64,000 nucleotides of DNA from Vogesella fluminis (GCF_014652335.1 NZ_BMYP01000009.1:45061-109060); one strand, 5' to 3'. Counted from the first letter of the stretch, positions 1-11,416 are shown. The notes: generated from the letters alone by a model not told the origin. Translations and numbers: made by a program.

Positions 1-75
1 CGCAATATCGCGATGGCGTTCGACCGCCACCTGCGCGAACGCGAAACGCACGCGCGCTATTCGAAAACCATCTGA
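1..75 (+). CDS. C-terminal end of an unidentified protein (partial)
   Basis: An open frame enters from the left edge and ends at a TGA at 73-75, giving only 24 residues that end in RYSKTI. The tail is rich in Arg and His. It is followed by a good terminator, which supports a real gene end. Too short to assign a family. Confidence 0.6.
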   Translation, partial: RNIAMAFDRHLRERETHARYSKTI

Positions 76-110
76 CGCGCGCCGCACGGGCGGCGTGACG
101 ACAGGCACAC

Positions 111-147
111 AAGGTTGGCCGCAGCGATGCAGCCAACCTTTTCTTTT
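111..147 (+). terminator. Rho-independent terminator made of inverted 13-mer repeats
   Basis: AAGGTTGGC (111-119) pairs with GCCAACCTT (132-140), followed by the T-rich stretch TTCTTTT. The left arm is an exact copy of the repeated word AAGGTTGGCCGCA (111-123); the right arm is a copy with one mismatch in the opposite orientation. It ends the gene entering from the left edge. Confidence 0.75.
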
Positions 148-187
148 GCTGGTCTTGCCACGGCGGGCGGGTGCCGCCGCCGGGCGC

Positions 188-211
188 AAAAAAGCCCGCC
201 AGTGGCGGGCT
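188..211 (-). terminator. Terminator of the AGCS symporter gene
   Basis: On the minus strand AGCCCGCC-ACT-GGCGGGCT is followed by six T. It lies about 28 bases past the symporter stop codon. Confidence 0.8.
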
Positions 212-221
212 CGGTCGGGAC

Positions 222-234
222 AAGGTTGGCCGCA
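222..234 (+). repeat. Repeat word AAGGTTGGCCGCA, intergenic copy
   Basis: Exact copy in the 3' flank of the AGCS symporter gene, between its stop codon and its terminator. Confidence 0.85.
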
Positions 235-238
235 AGGC

Positions 239-1660
<1,422 letters not shown>

Positions 1661-2010
1661 ATGTGCTCCTAATACATGTCGAGCGCAACACGGCCGGCCG
1701 CGCTTGTGGCGTTGCCGGCTACGGTAACGGGCTCAGGGTGTTGTTTGGACAATTGCCGCTCAGGCGGTCTTGTTGTTCCGGTTTCCCAGTACCGATTGGT
1801 ACTGAAGGGACGGCATGATAGCGTAAATCGCAGCGGGGATGTGTTCGTTTGTGGTGATTTTTGATAGTAAAAACACTATTTTACGTAATTCTTTATCGTT
1901 ATGGCGCTTGTCTGATTGAAAACGAAACAAAACGAATAACCGGTGCGTATTGCGCGGCAGTGTACGGCGGCCATGGCCCCGCTTGGCGAGGCGGCCGGTT
2001 CCGCTTGCCT
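1661..2010. other. 350-base gap between nsrR and the AGCS symporter gene
   Basis: Both neighbours read leftward, so this gap should hold the end of the hmp-nsrR transcript and the symporter promoter. The stretch around 1850-1940 is AT-rich compared with its surroundings. I looked for a glycine riboswitch, sometimes found before AGCS genes, and did not recognise one. I see no convincing promoter or small gene. Confidence 0.5.
1787..1804. promoter_or_regulatory. Candidate operator dyad upstream of the AGCS gene
   Basis: CAGTACC-GATT-GGTACTG is a perfect inverted repeat with 7-base arms, about 130 bases upstream of the symporter start. No regulator is assigned; it could also be a hairpin in a long leader. 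Confidence 0.35.
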
Positions 2011-2460
2011 TCAGCGCTGTGCGTACGGCGACATGCGGTGCAGGATGGCGATGGCCTGGCTGGTCGGCGTGCGCACCGCATCGGCCAGCGTGTAGCGGTC
2101 CAGCGCGCTGAAAAAGGCCTGCAGTGCCTCGTCCAGCATGCCTTTCAGCTGGCAGCTGCCGCGCAGCTGGCACGGCGGTTCGGCGCAGTCGATCAGCTCG
2201 GTGATGTTTTCCAGCCGGCGGATCACCTGTCCCAGCGGGTAAAGGTTGGCCGCACGCGAGAGCGCCAGGCCCCCGCCCTTGCCACGGCTGGTGGTCAGCC
2301 AGCCTTGTTGCGACATGAAATGCACCACCTTGACCAGATGGTTGCGCGACACGGCGAAGCGCTCGGCGATCTCGCCGATGGTGACCGGTGTCGTACGCGA
2401 TTCGTCGGTGAGATACATCAGGACGCGCAGGCCAAGGTCGGTGAAGTGGGTCAGTTGCAT
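2011..2460 (-). CDS. nsrR: NsrR, Rrf2-family nitric-oxide-sensing repressor
   Basis: This 149-residue Rrf2-type winged-helix protein carries the three cluster cysteines C92, C97 and C103 in the C-x4-C-x5-C spacing typical of NsrR (IscR has x5-x5). NsrR binds an Fe-S cluster that reacts with NO, releasing repression of NO-detoxifying genes. The start ATG gives MQLTHFTDLGLRVLMYL, the family N-terminus. It lies 53 bases downstream of hmp on the same strand, so the two are probably cotranscribed. NsrR-like sites precede hmp, which would make the pair autoregulated. An exact copy of the repeat word (2242-2254) encodes AANL here. Confidence 0.93.
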   Translation of the reverse strand: MQLTHFTDLGLRVLMYLTDESRTTPVTIGEIAERFAVSRNHLVKVVHFMSQQGWLTTSRGKGGGLALSRAANLYPLGQVIRRLENITELIDCAEPPCQLRGSCQLKGMLDEALQAFFSALDRYTLADAVRTPTSQAIAILHRMSPYAQR

Positions 2461-2513
2461 GCAGGCAGTATCCGGGTGAGCGGCAGGCCGCAGCGGCGGC
2501 CTGCCGTGCGCGA

Positions 2514-3722
2514 TTATAGCGCGGTGCCGCCGGTGCCGAAGGCTTCGGCGTGAATGCGCCCGGCGTCGACGCCCAGTGCCAGCAGCGCCTGCTGCTGTGC
2601 CTGCATGAACGGCAGCGGGCCGCACAGGTAGTAGTCGGCATCGGCGACGATCGACTCTGCCGTCAGCGCGAGGCGGCCGGCGTGGTGGTAGTGCACGCCC
2701 GGCTGGTCTTCGGTGCGCGGCGCTTCATAGTAGATGCGGCTCTCCAGCTGCGGATACTCGGCCGCCAGGTTGGCAACGTGCTGGCGAAAGGCGTGCACGC
2801 TGCCGTCGCGACAGGCGTGCAGAAAGTGGATACGGCGCGGGCTGTCCTGCTGCAGCAGCTGCTCCAGCATCGCCAGCAGCGGCGTGATGCCGACGCCGCC
2901 GCTGATCAGCACTACCGGCGTGCGGCGCTCCTGGTGCAGGAAGAAGTCGCCCATCGGCGGCGCCAGGTCCAGCAGCGCGCCGACTTCGATCGCGTCGTGC
3001 AGCACGTTGGACACCATCCCCGCCGGGCGGCTGTCGTCGCCGGCCTCGCGCTTCACCGAGATGCGCAGCGCCGTGCCGCCGGGCGCGGCCGACAGGCTGT
3101 ACTGCCGCGGCTGCATCATGCCCAGATGCGGCACCGCCAGCCGCAGCGACACGTATTGCCCCGGCAGGTAGTCCGGCAGCGCGCCGCCATCGGCCGGCTG
3201 CAGATAGAAGGAGGTGATTTCCGCGCTCTCCGCCACCTTGCGGCCAACCTTGAACGCGCGCCAGCCGCTCCAGCCGCCGCGCTGGGTGGCGGCCTGCCGG
3301 TATAGCCTGTTTTCCTCCGCGATCAGGATGTCGGCCAACTGGCCGTAGGCGGCGGCCCAGGCGGCGATCAACTCGTCGCTGGCGGCGTCGCCCAGTACCT
3401 CGCGGATCGAGGCCAGCAGGTGGCCGCCGACGATAGGGTAGTGCTCGGCGCGGATGCCGAGGCTGGCGTGCTTGTTGGCCACCAGCGTCAGCACCGGCGC
3501 CAGCACCGACGGATCGTCGATGTGCTCGGCGTAGGCGGCCACCGCCATCGCCAGCGCCTGTTGCTGGCTACCGGCCTGCTGGTGACCCTGGTTGAAGATC
3601 TGCTTCAGTTCCGGATTGTGCTGGAACATGCGCGCGTAGAAATGGCGGGTGAGGGTGACGCCGTGTTGTTTCAGGACCGGGGCGGTGGCCTTGACCAGTT
3701 GACGGGTGTGCTGATCCAGCAT
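2514..3722 (-). CDS. hmp: Flavohemoglobin, nitric oxide dioxygenase
   Basis: The 402-residue protein oxidises NO to nitrate with O2 and NADPH. An N-terminal globin domain has proximal His85 (NKHASLGI) and distal Tyr29, followed by an FAD-binding barrel (RQYSLSAAP) and an NAD-binding domain (GGVGITPLLAML). The open frame continues 24 codons further upstream, but the ATG at 3722 has AAGGAAAG before it and gives the standard MLDQHTRQLVKATAPVLK start. nsrR follows on the same strand. An exact copy of the repeat word at 3239-3251 encodes KVGRK between the globin and FAD domains. Confidence 0.96.
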   Translation of the reverse strand: MLDQHTRQLVKATAPVLKQHGVTLTRHFYARMFQHNPELKQIFNQGHQQAGSQQQALAMAVAAYAEHIDDPSVLAPVLTLVANKHASLGIRAEHYPIVGGHLLASIREVLGDAASDELIAAWAAAYGQLADILIAEENRLYRQAATQRGGWSGWRAFKVGRKVAESAEITSFYLQPADGGALPDYLPGQYVSLRLAVPHLGMMQPRQYSLSAAPGGTALRISVKREAGDDSRPAGMVSNVLHDAIEVGALLDLAPPMGDFFLHQERRTPVVLISGGVGITPLLAMLEQLLQQDSPRRIHFLHACRDGSVHAFRQHVANLAAEYPQLESRIYYEAPRTEDQPGVHYHHAGRLALTAESIVADADYYLCGPLPFMQAQQQALLALGVDAGRIHAEAFGTGGTAL

Positions 3723-3747
3723 CGTGCTTTCCTTTTTAATGTGTGAA

Positions 3748-3758
3748 AAATACATGTT
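3748..3758 (-). promoter_or_regulatory. Candidate NsrR half-site close to hmp start
   Basis: The minus strand reads AACATGTATTT, matching the AAnATGnATTT half-site known for NsrR. It lies 26 bases upstream of the hmp ATG, where a bound repressor would block the promoter or early transcription. Confidence 0.55.
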
Positions 3759-3841
3759 ATTTGCCGCAATCGTCATGGTATCGCCAACATCCAAGCCTGT
3801 TTTGACTGTTATCTGACGCGTGGGTGTGATTCATTTTTTAA

Positions 3842-3864
3842 AACATGTGCAAATAATACATGTT
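3842..3864. promoter_or_regulatory. Second candidate NsrR-type dyad upstream of hmp
   Basis: AACATGT (3842-3848) and ACATGTT (3858-3864) form an inverted repeat, and the right arm extends to TAATACATGTT, close to the site nearer hmp. An FNR-type regulator cannot be excluded. Confidence 0.4.
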
Positions 3865-3933
3865 CGCAGGCGCGGTGTCAGCCCTGGCATGCGCCATCAT
3901 GGCGAGGGCCGCCGATGCCGGCGGTGCCGCGGC

Positions 3934-3946
3934 AAGGTTGGCCGCA
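3934..3946 (+). repeat. Repeat word AAGGTTGGCCGCA, intergenic copy
   Basis: Exact copy between hmp and udk. It directly abuts the T-tract of the udk terminator on the opposite strand. Confidence 0.85.
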
Positions 3947-3983
3947 AAAAAAGGGCGTGCCTCCCATCGGGAGACACGCCCTT
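3946..3983 (-). terminator. Terminator of udk
   Basis: On the minus strand a long hairpin (GGGCGTG arm with CACGCCC, plus an inner CTCCC/GGGAG pair) is followed by seven T. Confidence 0.85.
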
Positions 3984-4003
3984 GTCGCGTGTGCGCTGGC
4001 GCG

Positions 4004-4618
4004 TCAGGCGATCAGGCTGGCCACCTTGGTGGTGATGATGTCCACCGCCGGATCGTTGGCGCCGTGCGGCAGGATCACGTCGGCAAAGCGCTTGGTCGGC
4101 TCGATGAACTGGTTGTGCATCGGGCGCACCGTGGCCAGGTACTGCTCGATCACGCTGTCGGTGGTGCGGCCTCGTTCGCTGATGTCGCGTTTCAGGCGGC
4201 GGATGAAGCGCACATCCGGATCGGTGTCGACAAAGATCTTCAGCGACATCATTTCGCGCAGCGCGGCGTCGTACAGCGGAAACAGGCCCTCGACCACGAT
4301 CACCGGCGCCGGCTGCACGCGGATGCTCTCCTCGGCACGGGTGTGGCGTGCGAAGTCGTACACCGGCATGTCGATGGCGATGCCGTTGCGCAGGTCGTCG
4401 ATGTGCTCGATCAGCAGCGGCCAGTCGAAGGCGTGTGGGTGGTCGTAGTTGGTGGCGAGACGCTGCTCGAAGCTGAGGTGGCTCTGGTCGCGGTAGTAGT
4501 AGTCCTGCACGATCACCGCCGCCATCTCTGCGCCTATGGTTTCCAGTACCTTGCGGGTCACCGTGGTTTTGCCGCTGCCGCTGCCGCCAGCGACGCCGAT
4601 GATGAACGGAGTCGTCAT
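4004..4618 (-). CDS. udk: Uridine kinase
   Basis: The 204-residue P-loop kinase phosphorylates uridine and cytidine to the monophosphates in pyrimidine salvage. The Walker A motif GGSGSGKT is at residues 11-18, followed by QDYYYRD and DWPLLIEHIDDL, which are characteristic of Udk. The frame is open far upstream into the neighbouring gene, but homology begins at MTTPFIIGVAGG. No strong Shine-Dalgarno is visible at this start. It is followed by a strong terminator. Confidence 0.94.
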   Translation of the reverse strand: MTTPFIIGVAGGSGSGKTTVTRKVLETIGAEMAAVIVQDYYYRDQSHLSFEQRLATNYDHPHAFDWPLLIEHIDDLRNGIAIDMPVYDFARHTRAEESIRVQPAPVIVVEGLFPLYDAALREMMSLKIFVDTDPDVRFIRRLKRDISERGRTTDSVIEQYLATVRPMHNQFIEPTKRFADVILPHGANDPAVDIITTKVASLIA

Positions 4619-4755
4619 GTTGTCTGTGTCCGATCGAAATGAAAAACCCGCCATTCTAATGATTTGCCGCCATTTTCTCCATCGGCAATGCCGGCTGCGG
4701 CCAGCAGATATGCCAGAAAACAGCCATCTCGGGCCATTTTCCGGCGATGGCATGG

Positions 4756-5391
4756 TCAGGCGTCGGTAGCGGCCTGTTCCAGCTCCGCGTCTTCCAGCCA
4801 TTGCTGCATGGCCGACAGGCTCAGCACATTGTCGGCGTAGGCTTGCGACACCGGGTCCAGCATCACGCCGTAGCTGACAAAGCGCAGCACCACCGGTGCG
4901 AACATGGCGTCGGCGATGCCGAAGTGGCCGAACAGGAAGTCGCCGTCGGCGACGAAACGCTGGCGCAGCTGGCGCCAGATGGTGGTGATGCGCGCGATGT
5001 CGGCGGCGCAGTCGGCCGATGGCTGCAACTGGGTGCGCAGGCAGGCGTTCATCGGCATCTCGCTGCGCAGCGCGGTGAAGCCGGCGTGCATCTCGGCGCT
5101 GATGGCGCGCGCCTCGGCGCGGTCGGCGCGCTCCTGCGGCCACAGCCGCGCCGCCGGGAACAACTCGGCGAGGTATTCGCAGATCGCCAGCGAGTCGTGC
5201 ACGCGCAGCAGGCCGTCTTGTAGTACCGGCACCTTGCCGGCGGGGCTGACGGCCAGCAGCTGCTGTTTGCTGTCCGGGTGGTAGAGGTGGATGTGTTTCT
5301 CGGCGAACGGCTCGCCCAGCTGTTTCAGGACCAGCCACGGCCGCAGCGACCACGACGAAAAGTTCTTGTTGCCGATGACGAGGGTCAGCAT
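4756..5391 (-). CDS. Glutathione S-transferase family protein
   Basis: The 211-residue protein has an N-terminal thioredoxin-fold GST domain starting MLTLVIGNKNFSSWSLRPW, with likely catalytic serines at 12-13, then a helical C-terminal domain from about residue 90. This subfamily resembles maleylacetoacetate-isomerase/zeta-like GSTs, but the substrate is unknown. The chosen ATG has GGAG six bases upstream; an earlier in-frame start adds 12 residues without homology. It is a lone cytoplasmic gene between udk and the isc terminator. Confidence 0.9.
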   Translation of the reverse strand: MLTLVIGNKNFSSWSLRPWLVLKQLGEPFAEKHIHLYHPDSKQQLLAVSPAGKVPVLQDGLLRVHDSLAICEYLAELFPAARLWPQERADRAEARAISAEMHAGFTALRSEMPMNACLRTQLQPSADCAADIARITTIWRQLRQRFVADGDFLFGHFGIADAMFAPVVLRFVSYGVMLDPVSQAYADNVLSLSAMQQWLEDAELEQAATDA

Positions 5392-5456
5392 GATGGCTCC
5401 AGTGCAGGATTGAGGGTCATGCTGCATTACAGCCCAGCACCGGCATCAGGACAAGC

Positions 5457-5484
5457 AAAACGCCCTGCCGGGGCGGGCAGGGCG
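5457..5484 (-). terminator. Terminator at the end of the isc operon
   Basis: CGCCCTGCC (5461-5469) pairs with GGCAGGGCG (5476-5484), with TTTT following on the minus strand. It lies beyond iscX and the intergenic repeat element. Confidence 0.7.
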
Positions 5485-5513
5485 TGACGGCTGTTGCGGC
5501 CAACGTTGTCAGG

Positions 5514-5666
5514 GTCTGTTCAATGTCTGCTGCGACTGCTCTCGACATGGGGCGATACGGCGTTGAAAACGGCCTCGGCATGCTGGTTTATATCTGGATA
5601 AACGCTGCTTCCTCAGCCGTTTTCGCCTTGTCTCACTCTAGCTCGCGAGACCTTGAACAGGACCTA
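5514..5666. repeat. Inverted-terminal-repeat element, type 1, copy A
   Basis: The ends GGTCTGTTCA and TGAACAGGACC are inverted repeats. The interior contains GAAAACGGC and GCCGTTTTC arms forming a long imperfect hairpin. It aligns, in reverse orientation, with the element at 35547-35691 over its whole length (shared stretches such as GACAAGGCGAAAACGGCTGA). The right end supplies the TAG stop codon of iscX. Confidence 0.75.
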
Positions 5667-5858
5667 GTCGGCTTCGTTGATCCAGGCCTGCTGGATCGCT
5701 TCCAGCACCTTTTCGCCGCCGCGGCTGTGGTCGTCGTCAAAACCGGGCAGCGCTACCACCCAGTTGTGCAGGTCGACGAAGCGGATGGTGGTCGGGTCGA
5801 TGTCCGGATGCGCCTCGTACAGTTCGATGGCGATATCGTTGATGTCGGTCCATTTCAT
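5664..5858 (-). CDS. iscX: IscX, small Fe-S assembly modulator
   Basis: The 64-residue acidic protein MKWTDINDIAIELYEAHPDI... is the IscX/YfhJ family, which binds the cysteine desulfurase IscS and modulates Fe-S assembly, perhaps as an iron sensor. It is the last gene of the isc operon, 27 bases after fdx. Its TAG stop lies within the end of a repeat element, so that insertion may have reset the last codons. Confidence 0.93.
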   Translation of the reverse strand: MKWTDINDIAIELYEAHPDIDPTTIRFVDLHNWVVALPGFDDDHSRGGEKVLEAIQQAWINEAD

Positions 5859-5885
5859 GGCACGTCTCCTTGGCTGCGGCGTGGC

Positions 5886-6227
5886 TCAGTGGTGTTCGCG
5901 GGCGTGGTTGATGGTGTAGCGCGGGATCTCCACCACCAGGTCTTCGCCGCTGACGATGGCCTGACAGGACAGTCGCGACTGCGCTTCCAGCCCCCACGCC
6001 TTGTCCAGCATGTCGTCTTCCAGGTCGTCGGATGGCGGCAGCGAGTTGAAGCCTTCGCGCACGATGACGTGGCAGGTGGTGCAGGCGCAGGACATCTCGC
6101 AGGCGTGTTCGATTTCGATATCGTGGGCGAGCAGGGCTTCGCACACGGTGGTGCCGGTGGCGACATCGTCGAGTACGGCGCCCTCGGGGCACAGGTCGGC
6201 GTGTGGCAGCACAATGATACGCGGCAT
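5886..6227 (-). CDS. fdx: ISC-type [2Fe-2S] ferredoxin
   Basis: The 113-residue adrenodoxin-like ferredoxin supplies electrons for Fe-S cluster assembly on IscU. The cluster ligands are C43, C49, C52 (in CEMSCACTTC) and C88. The ATG at 6227 is preceded by AAGGA; a TTG two codons earlier is a less likely start. It lies between hscA and iscX. Confidence 0.95.
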   Translation of the reverse strand: MPRIIVLPHADLCPEGAVLDDVATGTTVCEALLAHDIEIEHACEMSCACTTCHVIVREGFNSLPPSDDLEDDMLDKAWGLEAQSRLSCQAIVSGEDLVVEIPRYTINHAREHH

Positions 6228-6251
6228 GGTCAATCCTTCAGGTGTCGTTCT

Positions 6252-6279
6252 GCGTTGCGGCCAACGTTGGCCGCAACGC
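6252..6279. repeat. 28-base perfect palindrome containing TGCGGCCAACGTTGGCCGCA
   Basis: The palindrome fills the gap between the hscA stop and the fdx leader and ends on the base before the hscA stop codon. Its core is two head-to-head copies of the repeat word variant AACGTTGGCCGCA, extended outward to GCGT...ACGC. It could fold as a strong hairpin in the isc mRNA, without a T-tract. Confidence 0.9.
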
Positions 6280-8139
<1,860 letters not shown>

Positions 8140-8186
8140 GGCTGCTAGCTACTCTTTATTCAATGATTCCGGGCTGGCCGCGGTAT

Positions 8187-8199
8187 TGCGGCCAACCTT
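8187..8199 (-). repeat. Repeat word AAGGTTGGCCGCA, intergenic copy
   Basis: Exact copy on the minus strand in the gap between hscB and hscA. Confidence 0.85.
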
Positions 8200-8207
8200 G
8201 GGTATGC

Positions 8208-8753
8208 TCAAAACAGCAACGCCTCGATGGCGTCGCCGATTTCCTGATCCAGCTTTTCCAGAAAGCGCAGCTTGCGCACCAGCAGCGCGGCGCTGGCGTG
8301 GTCGTGCTGCTCGTCCAGCGCCTCGCCCAGCTCGTCTTCCATCGCGCGCACGTCCAGGCGCAGCTGGCGCGACAGCCGCTCCAGCGCGTCGACATCGTGG
8401 CCGTGGCGGGCGTCCTCGATCGCCTCGCGCCATTCCATCTGCGCCATCAGGAAGGCCGGCGGCATGCTGGTGTTGGTTTCCTCGGCGGTGTCGATGCCGG
8501 CCAGCCGCAGCAGGTAGCGCGCGCGCGCCAGCGGCGATTTCAGCGTCTGGTAGGCTTCGTTGACGCGGGTGGCGGCCATCAGCGCGATGCGCTTTTCGGC
8601 GTCGCCGGCGCTGGCGAAGCGGTCCGGGTGTACCTGCGCCGCGGCACTGCGCCACAGTGTGTCCAGCGCGGCGCCGTCCAGCGCAAAGCGGCGCGGCAGG
8701 CCGAACAGGGCAAAGTGGTCCTGCTGGAAATCGGAGAACAGGTCGGCGGTCAT
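8208..8753 (-). CDS. hscB: Co-chaperone HscB (J-domain protein)
   Basis: The 181-residue protein has an N-terminal J domain with the HPD motif at residues 42-44 and a C-terminal helical domain that binds IscU. It stimulates the HscA ATPase and delivers IscU to it. The gene sits between iscA and hscA. A hairpin precedes it (8801-8823), which may tune its level relative to iscRSUA. Confidence 0.95.
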   Translation of the reverse strand: MTADLFSDFQQDHFALFGLPRRFALDGAALDTLWRSAAAQVHPDRFASAGDAEKRIALMAATRVNEAYQTLKSPLARARYLLRLAGIDTAEETNTSMPPAFLMAQMEWREAIEDARHGHDVDALERLSRQLRLDVRAMEDELGEALDEQHDHASAALLVRKLRFLEKLDQEIGDAIEALLF

Positions 8754-8800
8754 GGAGGCTTTCTGCGGGCAATACCCGAGGCGGGCTCGGGATGCGACAG

Positions 8801-8823
8801 CGGCCCCTGTCAGACAGGGGCCG
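8801..8823 (-). other. Intercistronic hairpin between iscA and hscB
   Basis: CGGCCCCTG pairs with CAGGGGCCG around a 5-base loop. There is no T-tract on either side, so it is more likely an mRNA-processing or stability element than a full terminator. Confidence 0.5.
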
Positions 8824-8840
8824 TCAGCGCGACAAGGAAA

Positions 8841-9164
8841 TCAGACGTTGAAGCTCTCGCCACAACCGCACTCGTTTTTCACGTTCGGGTTGTTGAACTT
8901 GAAGCCTTCGTTGAGACCTTCCTTGGTGTAGTCCAGCTCGGTGCCGTCAAGGTAGGCGAGGCTCTTGGCGTCGGTAAACACCTTGACGCCGAAGCTCTCG
9001 AACGCGATGTCGTCATCGCTGGCGACATCGACGAATTCCAGCTTGTAGGCCATGCCGGAACAGCCGGAAGTCTTGACGCCGAGGCGGACGCCCAGCCCCT
9101 TGCCGCGCTTGGCGATGAAGTTGCTGACGTGACGGGCGGCGTTTTCGGAAAGCGTGATAGCCAT
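8841..9164 (-). CDS. iscA: A-type Fe-S carrier IscA
   Basis: The 107-residue protein has the three conserved ligand cysteines C35 (TSGCSG), C99 and C101 (ECGCGESF). A-type carriers receive clusters or iron and pass them to apoproteins. The ATG giving [12 protein letters not shown] is the family start; a longer open frame begins inside the iscU end and is not used. A perfect 18-base palindrome lies just upstream. Confidence 0.96.
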   Translation of the reverse strand: MAITLSENAARHVSNFIAKRGKGLGVRLGVKTSGCSGMAYKLEFVDVASDDDIAFESFGVKVFTDAKSLAYLDGTELDYTKEGLNEGFKFNNPNVKNECGCGESFNV

Positions 9165-9189
9165 AGTGCGTTTGCCTTCAGGATTAAGA

Positions 9190-9207
9190 GGGCGGCCGCG
9201 GCCGCCC
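9190..9207. repeat. 18-base perfect palindrome between iscU and iscA
   Basis: GGGCGGCCGCGGCCGCCC occupies most of the short iscU-iscA gap. It can form a very stable hairpin in the transcript, but lacks a T-tract. Confidence 0.7.
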
Positions 9208-9211
9208 GGAA

Positions 9212-9595
9212 TCATTTAGCGTGCTTTTGCTTGTAGTCGGCGACGGCCGCCTTGATCGCGTCTTCGGCCAGGATCGAGCAGTGGATCTTGACCGGCGGCA
9301 GCGCCAGTTCTTCGGCGATCTCGGTGTTCTTCAGCGCCATCGCCTGGTCCAGCGTCTTGCCCTTGACCCATTCGGTCACCAGCGAGCTGGAGGCAATGGC
9401 GGAGCCACAGCCGTAGGTCTTGAACTTGGCGTCTTCGATCACGCCCTGTTCGTTGACCTTGATCTGCAGCTTCATCACGTCGCCACAGGCCGGCGCGCCG
9501 ACCATGCCGGTGCCGACCGATTCGTCGCCCTTGTCGAAAGCCCCCACGTTACGCGGGTTCTCGTAGTGGTCCATTACCTTGTCGCTGTATGCCAT
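9212..9595 (-). CDS. iscU: Fe-S cluster scaffold IscU
   Basis: The 127-residue scaffold protein carries ligands C37, D39, C63, H105 and C106, and the HscA-recognition peptide LPPVK at 99-103. Clusters are built here from sulfur given by IscS. The start ATG has AAGGAG seven bases upstream. It follows iscS in the operon. Confidence 0.97.
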   Translation of the reverse strand: MAYSDKVMDHYENPRNVGAFDKGDESVGTGMVGAPACGDVMKLQIKVNEQGVIEDAKFKTYGCGSAIASSSLVTEWVKGKTLDQAMALKNTEIAEELALPPVKIHCSILAEDAIKAAVADYKQKHAK

Positions 9596-9628
9596 GATTT
9601 TCTCCTTGTCGATGCGGCCGGCCGCCAT

Positions 9629-9641
9629 AAGGTTGGCCGCA
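9629..9641 (+). repeat. Repeat word AAGGTTGGCCGCA, intergenic copy
   Basis: Exact copy in the gap between iscS and iscU, about 34 bases before the iscU start. Confidence 0.85.
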
Positions 9642-9657
9642 TCCTTTTAACCGTTGC

Positions 9658-10875
9658 TCAGTGTGCCGCCCATTCGATGCTGCCCAGGTCGACGCCATCC
9701 TTGAACATCTCCCACAGCGGGGACATCTCGCGCAGCTTGCCGATCTTTTCCTGCAGCAGCTTGATCGCGTAGTCGATATCGGCCTCGGTAGTGAAGCGGC
9801 CGATGGAGAAGCGGATCGAGCTGTGCGCCAGTTCGTCGTTGCGGCCCAGCGCGCGCAGCACGTAGGACGGTTCCAGCGAGGCCGAGGTACAGGCCGAACC
9901 GGACGATACCGCCAGGTCCTTGATCGCCATGATCAGGCTCTCGCCTTCGACGAAGTTGAAGCTCACGTTCAGGTTGTGCGGTACGCGGGCGTCGATGTCG
10001 CCGTTGAGGTAGACCTCCTCGATGTCCTGCAGGCCGGCCCACAGGCGGTCGCGCAGCATGCGGATACGCTCGTTTTCGGCGTGCATGCTCTCGCGGGCGA
10101 TGCGGTAGGCCTCGCCCATGCCGGCGATCTGGTGCGTGGCCAGCGTGCCGGAGCGGAAGCCGCGCTCGTGACCGCCGCCGTGCATCTGCGCTTCCAGGCG
10201 CACGCGCGGCTTGCGGCGGATGTACAGCGCGCCGATGCCTTTCGGGCCGTAGGTCTTGTGCGCGGAGAAGCTCATCAGGTCGACCTTGAGCTTGTCCAGG
10301 TCGATGTCGATCTTGCCGGTGGCCTGCGCCGAATCCACGTGCAGCAGGATGCCGCGGCTGCGCAGCATGTCGCCGATGGCCGGGATGTCCTGGATCACGC
10401 CGATCTCGTTGTTCACGAACAGCACCGACACCAGGATGGTGTCCGGACGCAGCGCCGCTTCCAGTGCCGCGAGGTCGAGCAGGCCGTTTTCCTGCACGTC
10501 GAGGTAGGTGACCTCGAAGCCCTGGCGCTCCAGCTCGCGCATGGTATCCAGCGTGGCCTTGTGTTCGGTCTTCAGCGTGATCAGATGCTTGCCCTTGCTC
10601 TTGTAGAACTGGGCGGCGCCTTTGAGCGCGAGGTTGATCGATTCGGTGGCGCCGGAGGTCCACACGATTTCCTTCGGATCGCAGTTCACGAGGGCAGCGA
10701 CCTGGGTGCGGGCGTTTTCCACCGCTTCCTCGGCGGTCCAGCCGTAGGCGTGGCTGCGCGAGGCCGGGTTGCCGAAGTTTTCGGTCAGGAACGGAATCAT
10801 TACCTCCGCCACACGCGGGTCGACCGGCGTGGTCGCGGAGTAATCGAGGTAAATGGGGTGTTTCAGCTCGCTCAT
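9658..10875 (-). CDS. iscS: Cysteine desulfurase IscS
   Basis: The 405-residue pyridoxal-phosphate enzyme converts cysteine to alanine and a protein-bound persulfide. The PLP lysine is K207 ([10 protein letters not shown]) and the persulfide cysteine is C329 ([17 protein letters not shown]). The start [17 protein letters not shown] matches the family and has GGAG upstream. Besides IscU it normally feeds sulfur to tRNA modification. It lies 25 bases after iscR. Confidence 0.97.
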   Translation of the reverse strand: MSELKHPIYLDYSATTPVDPRVAEVMIPFLTENFGNPASRSHAYGWTAEEAVENARTQVAALVNCDPKEIVWTSGATESINLALKGAAQFYKSKGKHLITLKTEHKATLDTMRELERQGFEVTYLDVQENGLLDLAALEAALRPDTILVSVLFVNNEIGVIQDIPAIGDMLRSRGILLHVDSAQATGKIDIDLDKLKVDLMSFSAHKTYGPKGIGALYIRRKPRVRLEAQMHGGGHERGFRSGTLATHQIAGMGEAYRIARESMHAENERIRMLRDRLWAGLQDIEEVYLNGDIDARVPHNLNVSFNFVEGESLIMAIKDLAVSSGSACTSASLEPSYVLRALGRNDELAHSSIRFSIGRFTTEADIDYAIKLLQEKIGKLREMSPLWEMFKDGVDLGSIEWAAH

Positions 10876-10900
10876 TACGGGTTCTCCACGAGGTCGACGG

Positions 10901-11386
10901 TCAGATGCTGCCGGCGAGCGGCTCGCTACAGGTGCCATTACGGCGTTGTGGGCGTTGATCTATTACTACGCAGGTTTCTTTGGCGCGCTGCGCATCGACC
11001 AGGCTGGCCAAGCTGACCTTCGACAGGTAGTCGAAGATGGTCAGGTTCAGGTTGGTCCACAGGTCGTGTGTCATGCAGCGGTGGTTGTCGTGACAGTTCT
11101 CGCGGCCGCCGCACTGGGTGGCATCCACCGATTCGTCGACCGCGACGATGATGTCGGCGACGGAGATTTCCTGCACGGTGCGTGCCAGCGTATAGCCGCC
11201 ACCGGGGCCGCGCACGCTGTCCACCAGTTGCGAGCGGCGCAGCTTGCCGAACAGCTGTTCGAGATACGACAGGGAAATGCCCTGGCGCTCGCTGATGCCG
11301 GCCAGTGTCACCGGGCCGTTTGCTTCGCGCAGGGCAAGATCCAACATGGCTGTTACGGCGAAGCGGCCTTTGGTGGTCAAGCGCAT
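10901..11386 (-). CDS. iscR: Fe-S cluster regulator IscR
   Basis: The 161-residue Rrf2-family regulator has cluster cysteines C92, C98, C104 (C-x5-C-x5-C) and H107, the IscR pattern. As a [2Fe-2S] protein it represses its own operon, so the operon opens when cluster supply falls. It is the first gene of the eight-gene isc operon, and an IscR type-1-like site covers its promoter. Confidence 0.96.
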   Translation of the reverse strand: MRLTTKGRFAVTAMLDLALREANGPVTLAGISERQGISLSYLEQLFGKLRRSQLVDSVRGPGGGYTLARTVQEISVADIIVAVDESVDATQCGGRENCHDNHRCMTHDLWTNLNLTIFDYLSKVSLASLVDAQRAKETCVVIDQRPQRRNGTCSEPLAGSI

Positions 11387-11416
11387 TGGTGACAGGCTCC
11401 CTGAATAGTTGCGGTA

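Noticed and set aside
1661..1800. Glycine riboswitch before the AGCS symporter
   Set aside because: I looked for the conserved aptamer core motifs and did not find them.
4619..5353. Upstream extension of the udk frame into the GST region
   Set aside because: The extension is Arg/Ala-rich and overlaps a clear GST gene; udk homology begins at 4618.
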